Counted from the stretch's first letter, positions 24,361 through 33,696 are shown. The stretch is 64,000 nucleotides of DNA from Streptomyces griseomycini (GCF_014203535.1 NZ_JACHJI010000018.1:20885-84884); one strand, 5' to 3'. Notes: generated from the letters alone by a model not told the origin. Program-made: numbers and translations.

Positions 24361-26904
24361 GTGCCCCGAAACCGCCGAAGAACCCTCGCTTCCCTCCTCG
24401 CGGTGAGCGCCCTCGTCGTCGCAGCCACCGCCTCGGTCCCCGCCACCGCCGAACCGGGCGGCCGGACCACCGACGCGTTCGTCCAGCGCGACGGGAGCAC
24501 GCTGACACTCCAGGGCAAGCCATTCCGCTTCGCCGGCACCAACCTGTACTGGCTCGGCCTGGACGAGAACGTGGGCGGCGTCGACCACCCCACCTACTTC
24601 CGGATCAACGACGCACTGAAGACGGCCCGCGCGATGAACGCCACCGTCGTCCGCTCCCACACGCTCGGCACCTCCCTGGGCTGCCCGCAGTGCATCCAGC
24701 CGGAGGCGGGCGAGTTCAACGAGAACGCGTTCGCGCCCATCGACTACGCCATCGCCCGGGCCCGCGCCTACGGCCTGAGGCTGATCGTCCCGCTCACCGA
24801 CCAGTGGGACTACTACCACGGCGGCTACCCCACGATGGCGAAGTGGCTCGGTCTGAAGGAACCGAAGGACTTCTACACCGATCCCCGGGCCAAGGCCGCC
24901 TACAAGGACTACGTCCGGCACGTGCTCGACCACGTCAACCCGTACACCGGTCTCGCCTACAAGGACGACCCCACGATCATGTCCTGGGAGCTGGGCAACG
25001 AACTGAACGACATGACCCGCGACTGGGTCGACGAGATGGGCGCCTACGTCGGCAAGCTCGCGCCCCGCCACCTCATCTCCGCCGGCCGCCAGCAGGGAGT
25101 CGACGCTGCCGCCCTCGCATCCGACGAGGTCGACATTGTCGACGTGCACTACTACCCGTCGTCGGCCGGCGCCATGACCGCGGACGCGGCACGCGTCACC
25201 GACCGGGGCAAGGTCTACATCGCCGGCGAACACGGCTCTGACAGCCTCACCGCGGCCGACGCGCTCACCCTCGCCGACGATCCCGACGTCACCGGAGTGC
25301 TCTCCTGGTCCCTGTTCGGCCACGCCGACGACCACGGATACGTCCAGCACGACGACGGCTTCACCCTGCACCATCCCGGTGACACGGCCGCGATGCGCAC
25401 CGACGTCCTCGCGAACGCGGCGCTGGCAAAGGTCATCGCGGGGGAGAGGCAACTGCCCGCCGTACCCGTCACCCCGCCCCTGATCACCGCCGTCACCAAA
25501 CGGGCCGGCATCAACGAGATCGCCTGGCGCGGCACCGCCGGCGCCCACACCTACCGCGTCCAGCGATCAGTGGAGGGCGCACGCGGACCGTGGACGGCGC
25601 TCACCACGACCCCGCTCACCGACAACGACGCGCCGTGGCTGGACGCCACCACCCCCAAGAAGCGCGCCTGGTACCGGGTGACGGCGCTCGACCGGGCCGG
25701 ACGCGCCCTCGCCACCTCCACCGCCCTGAACGCCGGTCCCGACCAGGACGTCCGGATCGACCCGCTGCAGAGCTGGGCGCACACCTCCGCGCACAGCGAC
25801 AGTCTGACCTGCACCCCCGACGGTGACGGCGTCCAGGTCGCTCCCCGGCCCCGCCACGAGGGGCAGATCGCGTGGAAGACCCAGCGTCCGCAGGAGATCA
25901 CGGCCCAGTTCGACACACGTGGGCGCAGCGGTCCGCCCACCGCACAGATCACCCGGGACGGAACCACCTGGAAACCGGTGGAGCCCGCCGTGTCCACGAC
26001 CCGTGGCGGCACCCTGCTGCGCATCGAGCCCCCGCGTGAGGCAGTCGGCGTCCGGCTGGTCTGGGCCGCCTCGTCTCGTCCGGCACCGCTGACCGGCGTC
26101 ACCCTCACCGAGGACGCGGCATCCACTGCGGCCACGGCACCCGGTACATTCCGGCAGAACCCGAAGGACGGCGCGACCGGGGTGTCCGTCACCGCACCGC
26201 TGACCTGGACGGCCTCCGAGAACGCCGCGCACTACTCGGTGACCCTTTCGACGCACGCGGACCTGTCCGACCCCGTCATCGACGTCACCGGGCTGCGGAC
26301 CACCAGCTACGCCCCGCCCGTCAACCTCCGGCCCAACACCACCTACCACCTGCGGGTCACCGCCGTGAACGGCGCCGGGACCCGCACCGCCGACGGCGCC
26401 CCCACCCGCTTCACCACCGGAGCCCTGACCGTCGACGACTTCGAAAACCACCCGGACGGCGCGGCGCTGACCGCCGCGTACGTCCGCAACACGGGCGGCG
26501 GCCCGGTGACCGTCTCCCTCGACGGCGAACACGCCGACGGCGAAGGCCGCGCCCTGCGCGCCGCCTACGACCCCGGAACCCCCGGCTACGCGGGGGTCAT
26601 CCGCTCCCTGCCCACCCCCCAGGACTGGGGCGGTGCCCGGAACCTGCGCCTGTGGGCCCGCTCGGACGGCACCGAGAACCAGAGCCTGACGGTCCAGTTC
26701 GTCGCCGCCGGCATCTACTGGGAGAAGACGGTACCGCTCACCAACACCGACGGCGCGATGCTCACCCTCCCGCTCGCGGACTTCACCAACCCGCCGTGGG
26801 CGACGAAGGGTCCGCTCGACCTCACCCACGTCACACAGATGTCCTTCTACTTCAACGGCAAGGCCGGCACGGCCTGGATCGACTCGATCACCGCCACGGA
26901 CTGA
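24361..26904 (+). CDS. Secreted GH5-type endo-beta-1,4-mannanase, modular
   Basis: An 847-residue exported enzyme: signal peptide RTLASLLAVSALVVAATASV with cleavage after ATA, then a GH5 barrel to about residue 365. The acid/base is Glu214 in WELGNELND and the nucleophile Glu290 in IAGEHGSD; LTDQWDYYHGGY and HTLGTSLGCPQC fit mannanases. Two fibronectin-III-like modules follow (around 375-455 and 600-680, the second with LRPNTTYHLRVTAVNGAG). A C-terminal beta-sandwich carbohydrate-binding-like domain (DDFENHPDG, LWARSDGTENQSLTVQFV) completes it. GTG 24361 is the start, with GAAAGG upstream. It would cut mannan outside the cell. Confidence 0.88.
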   Translation: MPRNRRRTLASLLAVSALVVAATASVPATAEPGGRTTDAFVQRDGSTLTLQGKPFRFAGTNLYWLGLDENVGGVDHPTYFRINDALKTARAMNATVVRSHTLGTSLGCPQCIQPEAGEFNENAFAPIDYAIARARAYGLRLIVPLTDQWDYYHGGYPTMAKWLGLKEPKDFYTDPRAKAAYKDYVRHVLDHVNPYTGLAYKDDPTIMSWELGNELNDMTRDWVDEMGAYVGKLAPRHLISAGRQQGVDAAALASDEVDIVDVHYYPSSAGAMTADAARVTDRGKVYIAGEHGSDSLTAADALTLADDPDVTGVLSWSLFGHADDHGYVQHDDGFTLHHPGDTAAMRTDVLANAALAKVIAGERQLPAVPVTPPLITAVTKRAGINEIAWRGTAGAHTYRVQRSVEGARGPWTALTTTPLTDNDAPWLDATTPKKRAWYRVTALDRAGRALATSTALNAGPDQDVRIDPLQSWAHTSAHSDSLTCTPDGDGVQVAPRPRHEGQIAWKTQRPQEITAQFDTRGRSGPPTAQITRDGTTWKPVEPAVSTTRGGTLLRIEPPREAVGVRLVWAASSRPAPLTGVTLTEDAASTAATAPGTFRQNPKDGATGVSVTAPLTWTASENAAHYSVTLSTHADLSDPVIDVTGLRTTSYAPPVNLRPNTTYHLRVTAVNGAGTRTADGAPTRFTTGALTVDDFENHPDGAALTAAYVRNTGGGPVTVSLDGEHADGEGRALRAAYDPGTPGYAGVIRSLPTPQDWGGARNLRLWARSDGTENQSLTVQFVAAGIYWEKTVPLTNTDGAMLTLPLADFTNPPWATKGPLDLTHVTQMSFYFNGKAGTAWIDSITATD

Positions 26905-26957
26905 TCCCACCCGTCCTGCCGGGCACGGCTCTCCTGAGCCCTGCCCGGCACAGGCCC

Positions 26958-26982
26958 GCCGCCCTCGGTCGCCGAGGGCGGC
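26958..26982 (+). terminator. Hairpin between GH5 and manA
   Basis: GCCGCCCTCGG (26958-26968) and CCGAGGGCGGC (26972-26982) form an 11-bp stem with a 3-base loop, followed by CCTTTCC. An additional stem is possible at 26918-26950. It may reduce read-through into manA, which begins 27 bp later. Confidence 0.6.
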
Positions 26983-27008
26983 CCTTTCCACGTCTGAAGG
27001 AGAGACCC

Positions 27009-28205
27009 ATGACCGCGATCGCCAAGCTGACCCCCGTCGTACGCACCTACTCCTGGGGGTCACGCACCGCGCTCCCCGCCCTGCTCGGACAGCAGCCCGA
27101 CGGGGAACCCCAAGCCGAGCTGTGGTTCGGCGCGCACCACGCCGTTCCGTCACCGCTCGCAAGCAGGCCCGGAACCCCGAATCTGGCGGCCGCGATCGCC
27201 GCCGACCCCGTCGGCGAACTGGGCGAGGCGAGCCTCGCGGCCCACGGGCCGCACCTGCCCTTCCTGCTCAAACTGCTGGCAGCCGCCCGGGCACTCTCGG
27301 TCCAGGTACACCCCACGCGCGAGCAGGCACGGGCCGGCCACGACCGCGAGGACGCGGCCGGAATACCGGTCGACGCCCCTCACCGCACCTTCAAGGACCG
27401 CAACCACAAGCCGGAACTGCTGTGCGCGCTGGGGCCTTTCGAGGCACTCTGCGGCTTCCGCGAGCCGGCCCGTACAGCCGATCTGCTCGACGCCCTTTCC
27501 GTGCCCGGACTCGAAGGGTGGGCGGCTGCGCTGCGCTCCCGCCCGCAGCGGGACTCCCTCGGGTACACACTTCAGGCGGCCCTGACCGCGCCCTCACGTC
27601 TGGTGCGCGCCGTCGCCGACGCCCTGCCCCCGCTTGCCGCGTCGCCCGGCCCGTGGAACTCGGTCGCCGCCGCGTACGCCACCGTGGCCGACGACTTTCC
27701 CGACGACCCCGGCCTGCTCGCGGCGCTGCTGCTCGACCATGTCACTCTCGACGCAGGGGAAGCCCTGTACCTGGCGGCGGGAGTGCCGCACGCCTATCTG
27801 CGGGGGACAGGCGTGGAGATCATGGCCAACTCCGACAACGTGCTCCGCTGCGGCCTGACCGACAAACACGTCGACACCGCACTCCTGAGTGAGATCGTCG
27901 ACCTGACCGCGACACGACCATCGGTCATACAGCCCTCACCCACGGGGGTGAGGGGTGAGACACACTATGCCTCCCCGGCGACGGAGTTCGCGCTGTCCCG
28001 CATCGAGGTGGGCGCCGAGGCCGTATGCCTGACCGACGCCGGACCCCAGGTGCTGCTCTGCCTCACCGGCGAAGCGCTGCTGGAAGCAGGACCGGCTCTT
28101 GCCGCAGGTGCTGCCGCATTCGTCCCGGCCGGCTCGCCCTGTGCGGTCTCCGGTGAGGGAACGGTGCTCTACCGGGCTCGGGTGCCCCTGGTCGGCGTCT
28201 CGTGA
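27009..28205 (+). CDS. manA: Mannose-6-phosphate isomerase, class I
   Basis: A 398-residue zinc enzyme converting mannose-6-phosphate to fructose-6-phosphate. The family N-terminus VVRTYSWGSRTALPALLG is present. Zinc ligands are Gln99 and His101 (SVQVHP), Glu136 (HKPELLCAL) and His261 (AAGVPHAYLRGTGVEIM). The start follows GAAGGAGAG. It sits after the mannanase gene and overlaps the next gene by four bases. Its presence supports mannose as the end product of the island. Streptomyces also has a core manA, so this is likely a pathway-dedicated copy. Confidence 0.93.
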   Translation: MTAIAKLTPVVRTYSWGSRTALPALLGQQPDGEPQAELWFGAHHAVPSPLASRPGTPNLAAAIAADPVGELGEASLAAHGPHLPFLLKLLAAARALSVQVHPTREQARAGHDREDAAGIPVDAPHRTFKDRNHKPELLCALGPFEALCGFREPARTADLLDALSVPGLEGWAAALRSRPQRDSLGYTLQAALTAPSRLVRAVADALPPLAASPGPWNSVAAAYATVADDFPDDPGLLAALLLDHVTLDAGEALYLAAGVPHAYLRGTGVEIMANSDNVLRCGLTDKHVDTALLSEIVDLTATRPSVIQPSPTGVRGETHYASPATEFALSRIEVGAEAVCLTDAGPQVLLCLTGEALLEAGPALAAGAAAFVPAGSPCAVSGEGTVLYRARVPLVGVS

Positions 28206-28879
28206 GGCTCGCGACCCGTATCTGGGGCGACGGCCCCCGCACAGCCGTACTGGTGCACGGCATCATGTCGGACTCGCGCGGCTGGAGCCGAGTCGCTCCG
28301 GCGATCGCCGAGCACGGTTACAGGGTCGTCGCCGTGGATCTGCCAGGCCACGGAGCCAGTGGGCCCGCCCCGGTGTACACACCCACCGCACTCGCCGCCG
28401 ACCTGCTCGATACCCTGCCCGCGGCGCCCGACCTCGCCATCGGCCACTCACTGGGCTCGGCCGTGCTGCTGCTCGCCGTACCGCGACTGCGCTGCGCCCG
28501 CGCCGTCCACTGCGACCCCGCCTGGGTGCCCCGGAACCGGGACCTGGACGCCCTGCGTGCCGGCAAACACGCCACCTGGCGGGAGCTGCGTGCCGCCCAT
28601 CCCCGCTGGCACGACGACGACATCGCCGCCGAGCGGCAGGCGCTCGCCACCTGGGACCCCGCGTCCGTCACCGCGCTCCAGCACCTGCCCGGCCTGCCGG
28701 GCGTCCCTACGGTCCCCTCGCTCGTCCTGCTCGCCGGTCCCAGTGAGCGGATCTCGCCGGCACACGCCACGGTGCTGAGCCGCCGAGGCTGGCACGTACA
28801 CACGGTGGACGGTGCTGGGCACACCGTCCACCGTGATGATCCGGCCGGGTTCCTCGGGGCGCTGCGTGGCTGGCTCTGA
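28202..28879 (+). CDS. Alpha/beta-fold hydrolase
   Basis: A 225-residue cytosolic hydrolase, GTG start overlapping the manA stop (GTGA), so translationally coupled. The fold is shown by VLVHGIMSDSRGW (oxyanion hole), the nucleophile elbow IGHSLGSAV (Ser83), and the C-terminal His207 in GAGHTVHRDDP. A lid is short. The substrate is unknown. In a mannan operon an esterase removing acetyl groups from acetylated manno-oligosaccharides is an attractive but unproven role; it does not belong to the usual secreted acetyl-mannan esterase families. Confidence 0.82.
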   Translation: MRLATRIWGDGPRTAVLVHGIMSDSRGWSRVAPAIAEHGYRVVAVDLPGHGASGPAPVYTPTALAADLLDTLPAAPDLAIGHSLGSAVLLLAVPRLRCARAVHCDPAWVPRNRDLDALRAGKHATWRELRAAHPRWHDDDIAAERQALATWDPASVTALQHLPGLPGVPTVPSLVLLAGPSERISPAHATVLSRRGWHVHTVDGAGHTVHRDDPAGFLGALRGWL

Positions 28880-28924
28880 CCGGTACCGCCGGCAGACTCA
28901 GCCGCGCAGCGCTCGCGTCGGGCG

Positions 28925-29938
28925 TTAGGGCAGCACGACCTCACCCTGGTTCAGCACACGGGGGTGGAAGTACGCCGCCTGGATCTCGGCGTTTGTGTTG
29001 TTCCCGCGCAGATGCTCGGACCACATCATGAACCATGCCCACTGGGTCTGGCTGTCCAGCAGGGCAGCGGTCGGCATCTTGCCGATCTCCGCGATGGCCA
29101 TCGGCTTCGTGCCCGCGATGCCGCGCATCTGCTGGTAGTCGGCGGAACTGGGGTGGCTCTTGTACCAGACGTCCAGCGAGACGACATCCACGTACTGGTT
29201 GCCCGGGTAGTAGTTGCTCCAGCCGCCCGCCGGATTGTCCTGCACGTTCCATACCCAGATCAGATTGTCCAGCCCTTTCGTCCCGGCGAGATAGTCACGG
29301 GTGATCTGGTAGAGGCGAGCGCTGCCGTTCGCGCCGGGACGGTTTCCCCACCAGTTCCACGATTCGTTCATTTCGTGCAGCGGCCGGAAGAGGACCGGAA
29401 CGCCCGCGTTCTTCAGCTGCTGGAGGTAAGGGACGGCCTCGTCGAGGCGCCGCTTCCAGGCGTTGTTCAGGGCGCTTCCCTCGGTGATGATCTGCGAGAA
29501 CTGAGCGCTGGATATGTTCGACTTCACACCGCCCTCGAACGCGCAGGTGCTACCCCCGGTCGGGGGACAGACGTGCCAGGTGAGGGTGACCAGCGAGCCG
29601 TTCGTCCACTCGGTCTTCGCCTGGTCGACCACGCGCTGGCGGTTGGCCACATCGGTGGCGTGGAACATCAGGTCTCCGCCCCACAGGCCGGGGTACTGCC
29701 CGGTCACGTCCTTGACCTGCTGCGTGTACTGCCCGGGTGCGGAAGCGGGTTCCTTGTTGTGCTGACCGGAAACGATCTGGTTCCCGGAAATAGCGCGAAG
29801 GTAGTTCAGTACATTCTGCTTGGGAGTGGGGGGAAATGCCTGCGCGGGTTCCGTAGAAGGCCATACGGAGATCGACACGGCAACCGCCGTGACGGCCAGG
29901 ATCCAGGTGACGCGTTGCCGGATGTTTCTCATGAGCAT
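28925..29938 (-). CDS. Secreted GH26 mannan endo-1,4-beta-mannosidase
   Basis: A 337-residue exported enzyme: signal peptide with core TWILAVTAVAVSISV and probable cleavage after PAQA. GH26 hallmarks are SGQHNKEP, YPGLWGGDLMFH, the acid/base Glu189 in RPLHEMNESWNWWG and the nucleophile Glu284 in AIAEIGKMP, with LDVWYKSHPSS nearby. There is no binding module, unlike the GH5 enzyme. It is convergent with the hydrolase gene and has its own promoter region with an inverted repeat at 30048. It would supply manno-oligosaccharides together with the GH5 enzyme. Confidence 0.92.
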   Translation of the reverse strand: MLMRNIRQRVTWILAVTAVAVSISVWPSTEPAQAFPPTPKQNVLNYLRAISGNQIVSGQHNKEPASAPGQYTQQVKDVTGQYPGLWGGDLMFHATDVANRQRVVDQAKTEWTNGSLVTLTWHVCPPTGGSTCAFEGGVKSNISSAQFSQIITEGSALNNAWKRRLDEAVPYLQQLKNAGVPVLFRPLHEMNESWNWWGNRPGANGSARLYQITRDYLAGTKGLDNLIWVWNVQDNPAGGWSNYYPGNQYVDVVSLDVWYKSHPSSADYQQMRGIAGTKPMAIAEIGKMPTAALLDSQTQWAWFMMWSEHLRGNNTNAEIQAAYFHPRVLNQGEVVLP

Positions 29939-30047
29939 CCCAGCTCTCGTACTCGAACGGAATACGTGACCCTACGAAGGTGACGGCGGCATCGATGCCC
30001 GTCAATAGTCCGTGGGGTAATCTGCGGGCTGTCCGCATTCTTTTTAC

Positions 30048-30068
30048 TTAACGTTTCCTGAACGCTAA
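30048..30068. promoter_or_regulatory. Inverted repeat upstream of the GH26 gene, candidate operator
   Basis: TTAACGTT and AACGCTAA are arranged as an imperfect 8-5-8 inverted repeat in an unusually A/T-rich patch 110-130 bp upstream of the mannanase start. The size and symmetry fit a dimeric regulator site such as LacI. I did not find an obvious second copy upstream of the transporter genes. Confidence 0.4.
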
Positions 30069-30102
30069 CGGGCACCTGCCTGCATGTCCCGCATGTACGT
30101 AT

Positions 30103-30294
30103 TCAAGCTACTGAGCCCGACCAGTTCTCCAGAATTCCCTTGCCCCATTCGTCGTGGAGCACGACGCGTCGGAACGGCTCACCGGAGGGCGCGGCGACGG
30201 TGGCCTCACGGCGAGACGGGTCGAAATCGCGGCGGACCAGCGGCCGCTCCCCGGGCTTCCGGTTTCCCGGCGCCGGCCGGGCCGCCGCGATCAC
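30103..30294 (-). pseudogene. C-terminal fragment of an unidentified protein
   Basis: Minus-strand frame with SGEPFRRVVLHDEWGKGILE and stop; coherent composition but only about 60 residues. The upstream part is cut by the IS5-type remnant that begins near 30360. It could be the end of another carbohydrate-active gene of the island, but no motif confirms that. Confidence 0.3.
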
Positions 30295-30361
30295 CAGCCG
30301 GGTGTCCGCATCGATTGACGACCTGCACGGGGGCTTCCACCTTGATCGTGGAGACCGGTTG

Positions 30362-31102
30362 TCATGCAGTGAGCTTCTTCAGCGTTGCAACTCCAGGGTG
30401 AGAACGGCTTTGGCGATTGACGTCGTGCGGTTTGGACCGCATCGGGATCTGCGGAAGATCCGCCAGGACTTCAGGCGGGCGACGCCGCGTTCGACGGGTG
30501 CCCGTGTCGCGGCCAGGGCACGGTTGCGGGTCTTCTCGGTGAGGCCGAGTTCCTGCAGGGGCCTGCGTTTGATGCCCGTGGTCAGCCAAGGGTCGCCGCT
30601 CCGGTAGGCGAGATCGGCGACGATGGGAACACCCTGCCGCTCGCAGATGCGGATGGTCCGGTGGGTGCGGCCCGGCAGGGCGGGCGAGCCACAGCAGCCG
30701 GCCGTCGGGACCGGTGACAACCTGCACGTTCACGCCGTGGCGTCGGTGTTTGTGGGGGTAGTCGGCCCGGCCGTCGCCGACCCGGTCGCACTCGGCGAGA
30801 GTCCCGTCGAGGAGGACGAGGTCAGGATCATGCTCGCGTGGCGTCTTCAGCAGGCCCGGTGCACGGTCGGCGAGCAGGTCGACGACCGTGCTGGTGTAGG
30901 TGTGGGCGGTGGACTCGCTGATCCCGAATCCGGCAGCGGTCTTCGCCAGGGTGGTGTGTTCGCGCAGGTACACCAGTGCCACCATCGTGCGTTGAGACGG
31001 GCGGAGCTTGCAGCGCCGGTCGCCCTCACGGGTGACGATCAGCATGGTGACCCACTCGGCGAGCGCATGCGGCAGGTCGAGTGCGGCAGGATGGATGACC
31101 AA
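30362..31102 (-). pseudogene. IS5-family transposase, frameshifted
   Basis: The N-terminal half reads MVIHPAALDLPHALAEWVTM, then the HTH KTAAGFGISESTAHTYTSTV and catalytic LVLLDGTLAECDRVGDGRAD and HGVNVQVVTGPDGRLLWL. One base is then missing near 30685 and the remaining SPALPGRTHRTIRICERQG, GIKRRPLQELGLTEKTRNRA and RLKSWRIFRRSRCG continue in another frame down to about 30379. It is a different subgroup from the elements at 4234 and 15095. It marks the right edge of the mannan island. Confidence 0.75.
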
Positions 31103-31196
31103 CGAGGTCCCCGAGCAACGTGATTGAGACGTCAGACATCTCGATCAACAGCCCGGGGGCCTCGCTCGTTGCGGCTCGCAGACTGTCACCCGATCG

Positions 31197-31904
31197 GTGG
31201 CCACCTCGAAGAAGCTCACTGTGCTGCACCTCGCCTCCCGCGGCGCCTACGGGGTGCCGCGGGTCCATGCTGAGCTGCGCCGGCTCGGGCACCGGATCAA
31301 CCGCAAGCGCATCGAGCGCATCATGCGTGAGCGGGGCCGTGCCCGCGGCGGACCTGCTCGGGCGGGACTTCACCGTCCCGGTCCCCGGGATGAAGCTCGT
31401 CGGCGACACCACCTTCATCGCCACCGACGAGGGCTGGCTTTACCTGGCGACCTGGCTCGATCTGGCGACCTGGCTCGATCTGGCGACCCGCGAGATCGTC
31501 GGCTACTCCATGGTCGACCACCACCGCGCCTCGCTGGTCGTCGACGCGCTGGTCATGGCTGCCGGACGCAGCCGGCTCCAGCCCGGCTGCATCGCGCATC
31601 CGGACCGCGGTAGCGAATACACCTCCGACGAACTCCGCCGCGAGATACGCCGGTTGGGGCTGCGGCAGAGCATGGGCCGCACCGGCTCGTGCTTGACAAC
31701 GCCGCCGCCGAGCGTTCTTCGCGCTGCTGAAGGAAGAAATCGGCACCGCTGCTGGCCGGACCGGACGAGTCCCGAACGGGGATCTACGCCTTCATCGAGA
31801 CCTTCTACAACCGCCGGCGACTGCGGAAGCATCCGGTCTGGGGCTATCTCACCCCGCTGGAGATCCGGCAACGACACGAGCAAGGACACGCCCTCGCGGC
31901 GTAA
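31197..31904 (+). pseudogene. IS3-family OrfB transposase remnant
   Basis: Three frame segments reconstruct an IS3 integrase. They are LHLASRGAYGVPRVHAELRR with RKRIERIMRERG (31215-31340), then DLLGRDFTVPVPGMKLVGDT and the DDE core VVDALVMAAGRSRLQPGCIA with HPDRGSEYTS (31350-31690), then NAAAERS and FALLKEEIGTAAGRTG in a third frame. OrfA is missing. An 18-bp tandem duplication lies inside. It is inactive and adjoins the IS5-type remnant. Confidence 0.75.
31444..31479 (+). repeat. 18-bp tandem duplication inside the IS3 remnant
   Basis: Two identical 18-bp units (starting CTGGCGACCTGG) encode LATWLD twice where the family has it once. The duplication keeps the frame and looks like replication slippage. 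Confidence 0.85.
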
Positions 31905-32361
31905 GCATCGAGTGTCCAACATCACGGGGAAACCTCACTGCTTCTCCTCACCCTCACGCTCGGACGCCCTGTCCGCCCTGCTCTCCGCGTAATCGCCTCA
32001 TACGCTCTTCTCCGGCATTCGTACATCTCCCCGTGCCACCGGTACATCCGGCAGCCTCTGCTGCCTCCCCCATCGACCGCATGCTGAAGCGCTCGATCTT
32101 CGCCGGCTCCGACAGCTGCCACACCGGTCCCGACGAGCCGTCAGCACCCCCAGAGGGCGCCCGGTAGGCTCCGGCAGCGTCACAGTCATGCCCCTCTCGC
32201 TCTCACAGTCCATCCCCATGTCGATAATCCGTTCGATGACTGCAATACGCCGCCGGATTCAGGTTCCAAGCAAAGGCTGAGAGGTCGCAACCAGTCGGAC
32301 CAGCCCTCGGTATGACACAGTGGCGGGATAATGGCGGGGAGTTCGTACGAGGGTGGGCAAC
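31905..32361. other. Decayed stretch upstream of the TerD-like gene
   Basis: Minus-strand frames contain short plausible pieces (MTVTLPEPTGRPLGVLTARR, and in another frame LSEPAKIERFSMRSMGEAAE), suggesting a broken gene around 32000-32200, but no family can be named. The final 100 bases presumably hold the promoter of the TerD-like gene. Confidence 0.35.
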
Positions 32362-33696
32362 ATGCTGGAGCTGGCCAAAGGTGGGAACACTACGGTAGGG
32401 CCCGGGCCGGTGACCGTGGAGCTTTCCGTCGAGGGTGACACAGTCGATCTCAGTGCTCTTTTGGTCACCGCGAATGGCAAGGTCAGGTCCGACGACGACC
32501 TCGTCTTCTACAACCAGCCCTCCGCCGAGTCCGGGGCCGTGCGCCACCTTGCCGCCGACGTCGGCAGCCTCGAGCGTATCGAGGTGGACACGGCCGCCCT
32601 GCCCGCGGACGTGGACCGTGTCGTACTGGTAGCCAGCTGCGATCCCGACGACACGTCCCGCACCTTCCGAGACGTAAAGAATGTCCATGTCAGCGCCCGG
32701 GTCAGCGGTGACACGGTCCTCTTCCGCCTGCCGGTCCTCACCGACGGTGAACGCGCGGTTCTCCTGACGGAGCTCTACCGCCGCGGCACCGTCTGGAAGT
32801 TGCGAGCCATCGGCCAGGGCTACGCCAACGGGCTGGCCGGCCTCGCCACCGACTTCGGCATCGAGGTCGCCGAGGACGAAGCACTCGAGCCGCCGACGGA
32901 ACATCCCACGGCTCTCGCCGTTCCCGACCCCGTCCCGACTGCAGCCTTGCCCACGCCTTCTGCGAGGCTCCTCAAGCCGCCTCTGGGGCGTGTCAGCCTC
33001 GACAAGGGCAGCCAGGTCTCCCTCAGCCTGGACAAGGCCGACCGCGAGCTGGTCGTCACAGCGGCGCTGGAGTGGGACGGCGGCAGCGAGCAGCGCCGCA
33101 GGCGAGGCGCCGACCTGGACCTGTACGCCCTGTTCATTCCTGCCAGCAAGGCTCTGCGCGGCACAGTGCCCCCCGGTGCCCTGGTCAAGTCCGGTCACGT
33201 GCCTCAGGGTGAGCCGCTGCGGGCCGGCGGCACGGTGACCTCTGCCATACCGGCGGCTCCGAAGGAGGGCAAGAAGGCCGACGTCGTCTACTACCGGCGG
33301 CTGGGCTCGCTCACCAGCCGTCCCTACATCCGCCTCGATGGCGACTCCCGCGTCCCCGGCCGTGAGGCTGTGCAGATTGTGCGCCCCGACGAACAGGGCT
33401 ATGTCCTGCTGTGCGCGTATTCAGCGCTCAGCAACGGCTTCGGCTCCTTCCGTAGTTTCGGGGCCAAGGTCGTCATCGACGACGGCCGCGGCTCGACCGT
33501 CACCGTCCCGCTCTACGAGAACACCAAGACCCGTTACTGGGTGGCAATCGCACTCGTCGACTTCACTGCCGCCGACGGAGCATCCATCCGCCACGTCGAG
33601 GCCTACAGCGCCCGCATGACCGAACGCCGTCCGGTCCTGCACGCGGACGGCACCATCGAAATGAACGCGGGGCCGGTGGAGTTCAAACGCCGCTAA
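32362..33696 (+). CDS. TerD-family protein with two TerD-like domains
   Basis: A 444-residue protein starting MLELAKGGNTTVGPGPVTVE, a TerD-type N-terminus. The first TerD-like domain has DDDLVFYNQPSAESGAVRHL and VVLVASCDPD (residues about 1-150). A linker rich in Pro and Thr follows. The second begins at GRVSLDKGSQVSLSLDKADR and includes GADLDLYALFIP and the C-terminal VPLYENTKTRYWVAIALVDF. TerD proteins bind calcium and belong to tellurite/stress-resistance systems whose biochemical role is unclear. ATG 32362 fits ACGAGGGTGGG upstream; GTG 32353 is an alternative. No other ter gene is adjacent. Confidence 0.85.
   Translation: MLELAKGGNTTVGPGPVTVELSVEGDTVDLSALLVTANGKVRSDDDLVFYNQPSAESGAVRHLAADVGSLERIEVDTAALPADVDRVVLVASCDPDDTSRTFRDVKNVHVSARVSGDTVLFRLPVLTDGERAVLLTELYRRGTVWKLRAIGQGYANGLAGLATDFGIEVAEDEALEPPTEHPTALAVPDPVPTAALPTPSARLLKPPLGRVSLDKGSQVSLSLDKADRELVVTAALEWDGGSEQRRRRGADLDLYALFIPASKALRGTVPPGALVKSGHVPQGEPLRAGGTVTSAIPAAPKEGKKADVVYYRRLGSLTSRPYIRLDGDSRVPGREAVQIVRPDEQGYVLLCAYSALSNGFGSFRSFGAKVVIDDGRGSTVTVPLYENTKTRYWVAIALVDFTAADGASIRHVEAYSARMTERRPVLHADGTIEMNAGPVEFKRR

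Noticed and set aside
23929..25548. 539-codon minus-strand frame across the LacI and GH5 genes
   Set aside because: Spans two well-supported genes in the opposite direction and shows no domain.
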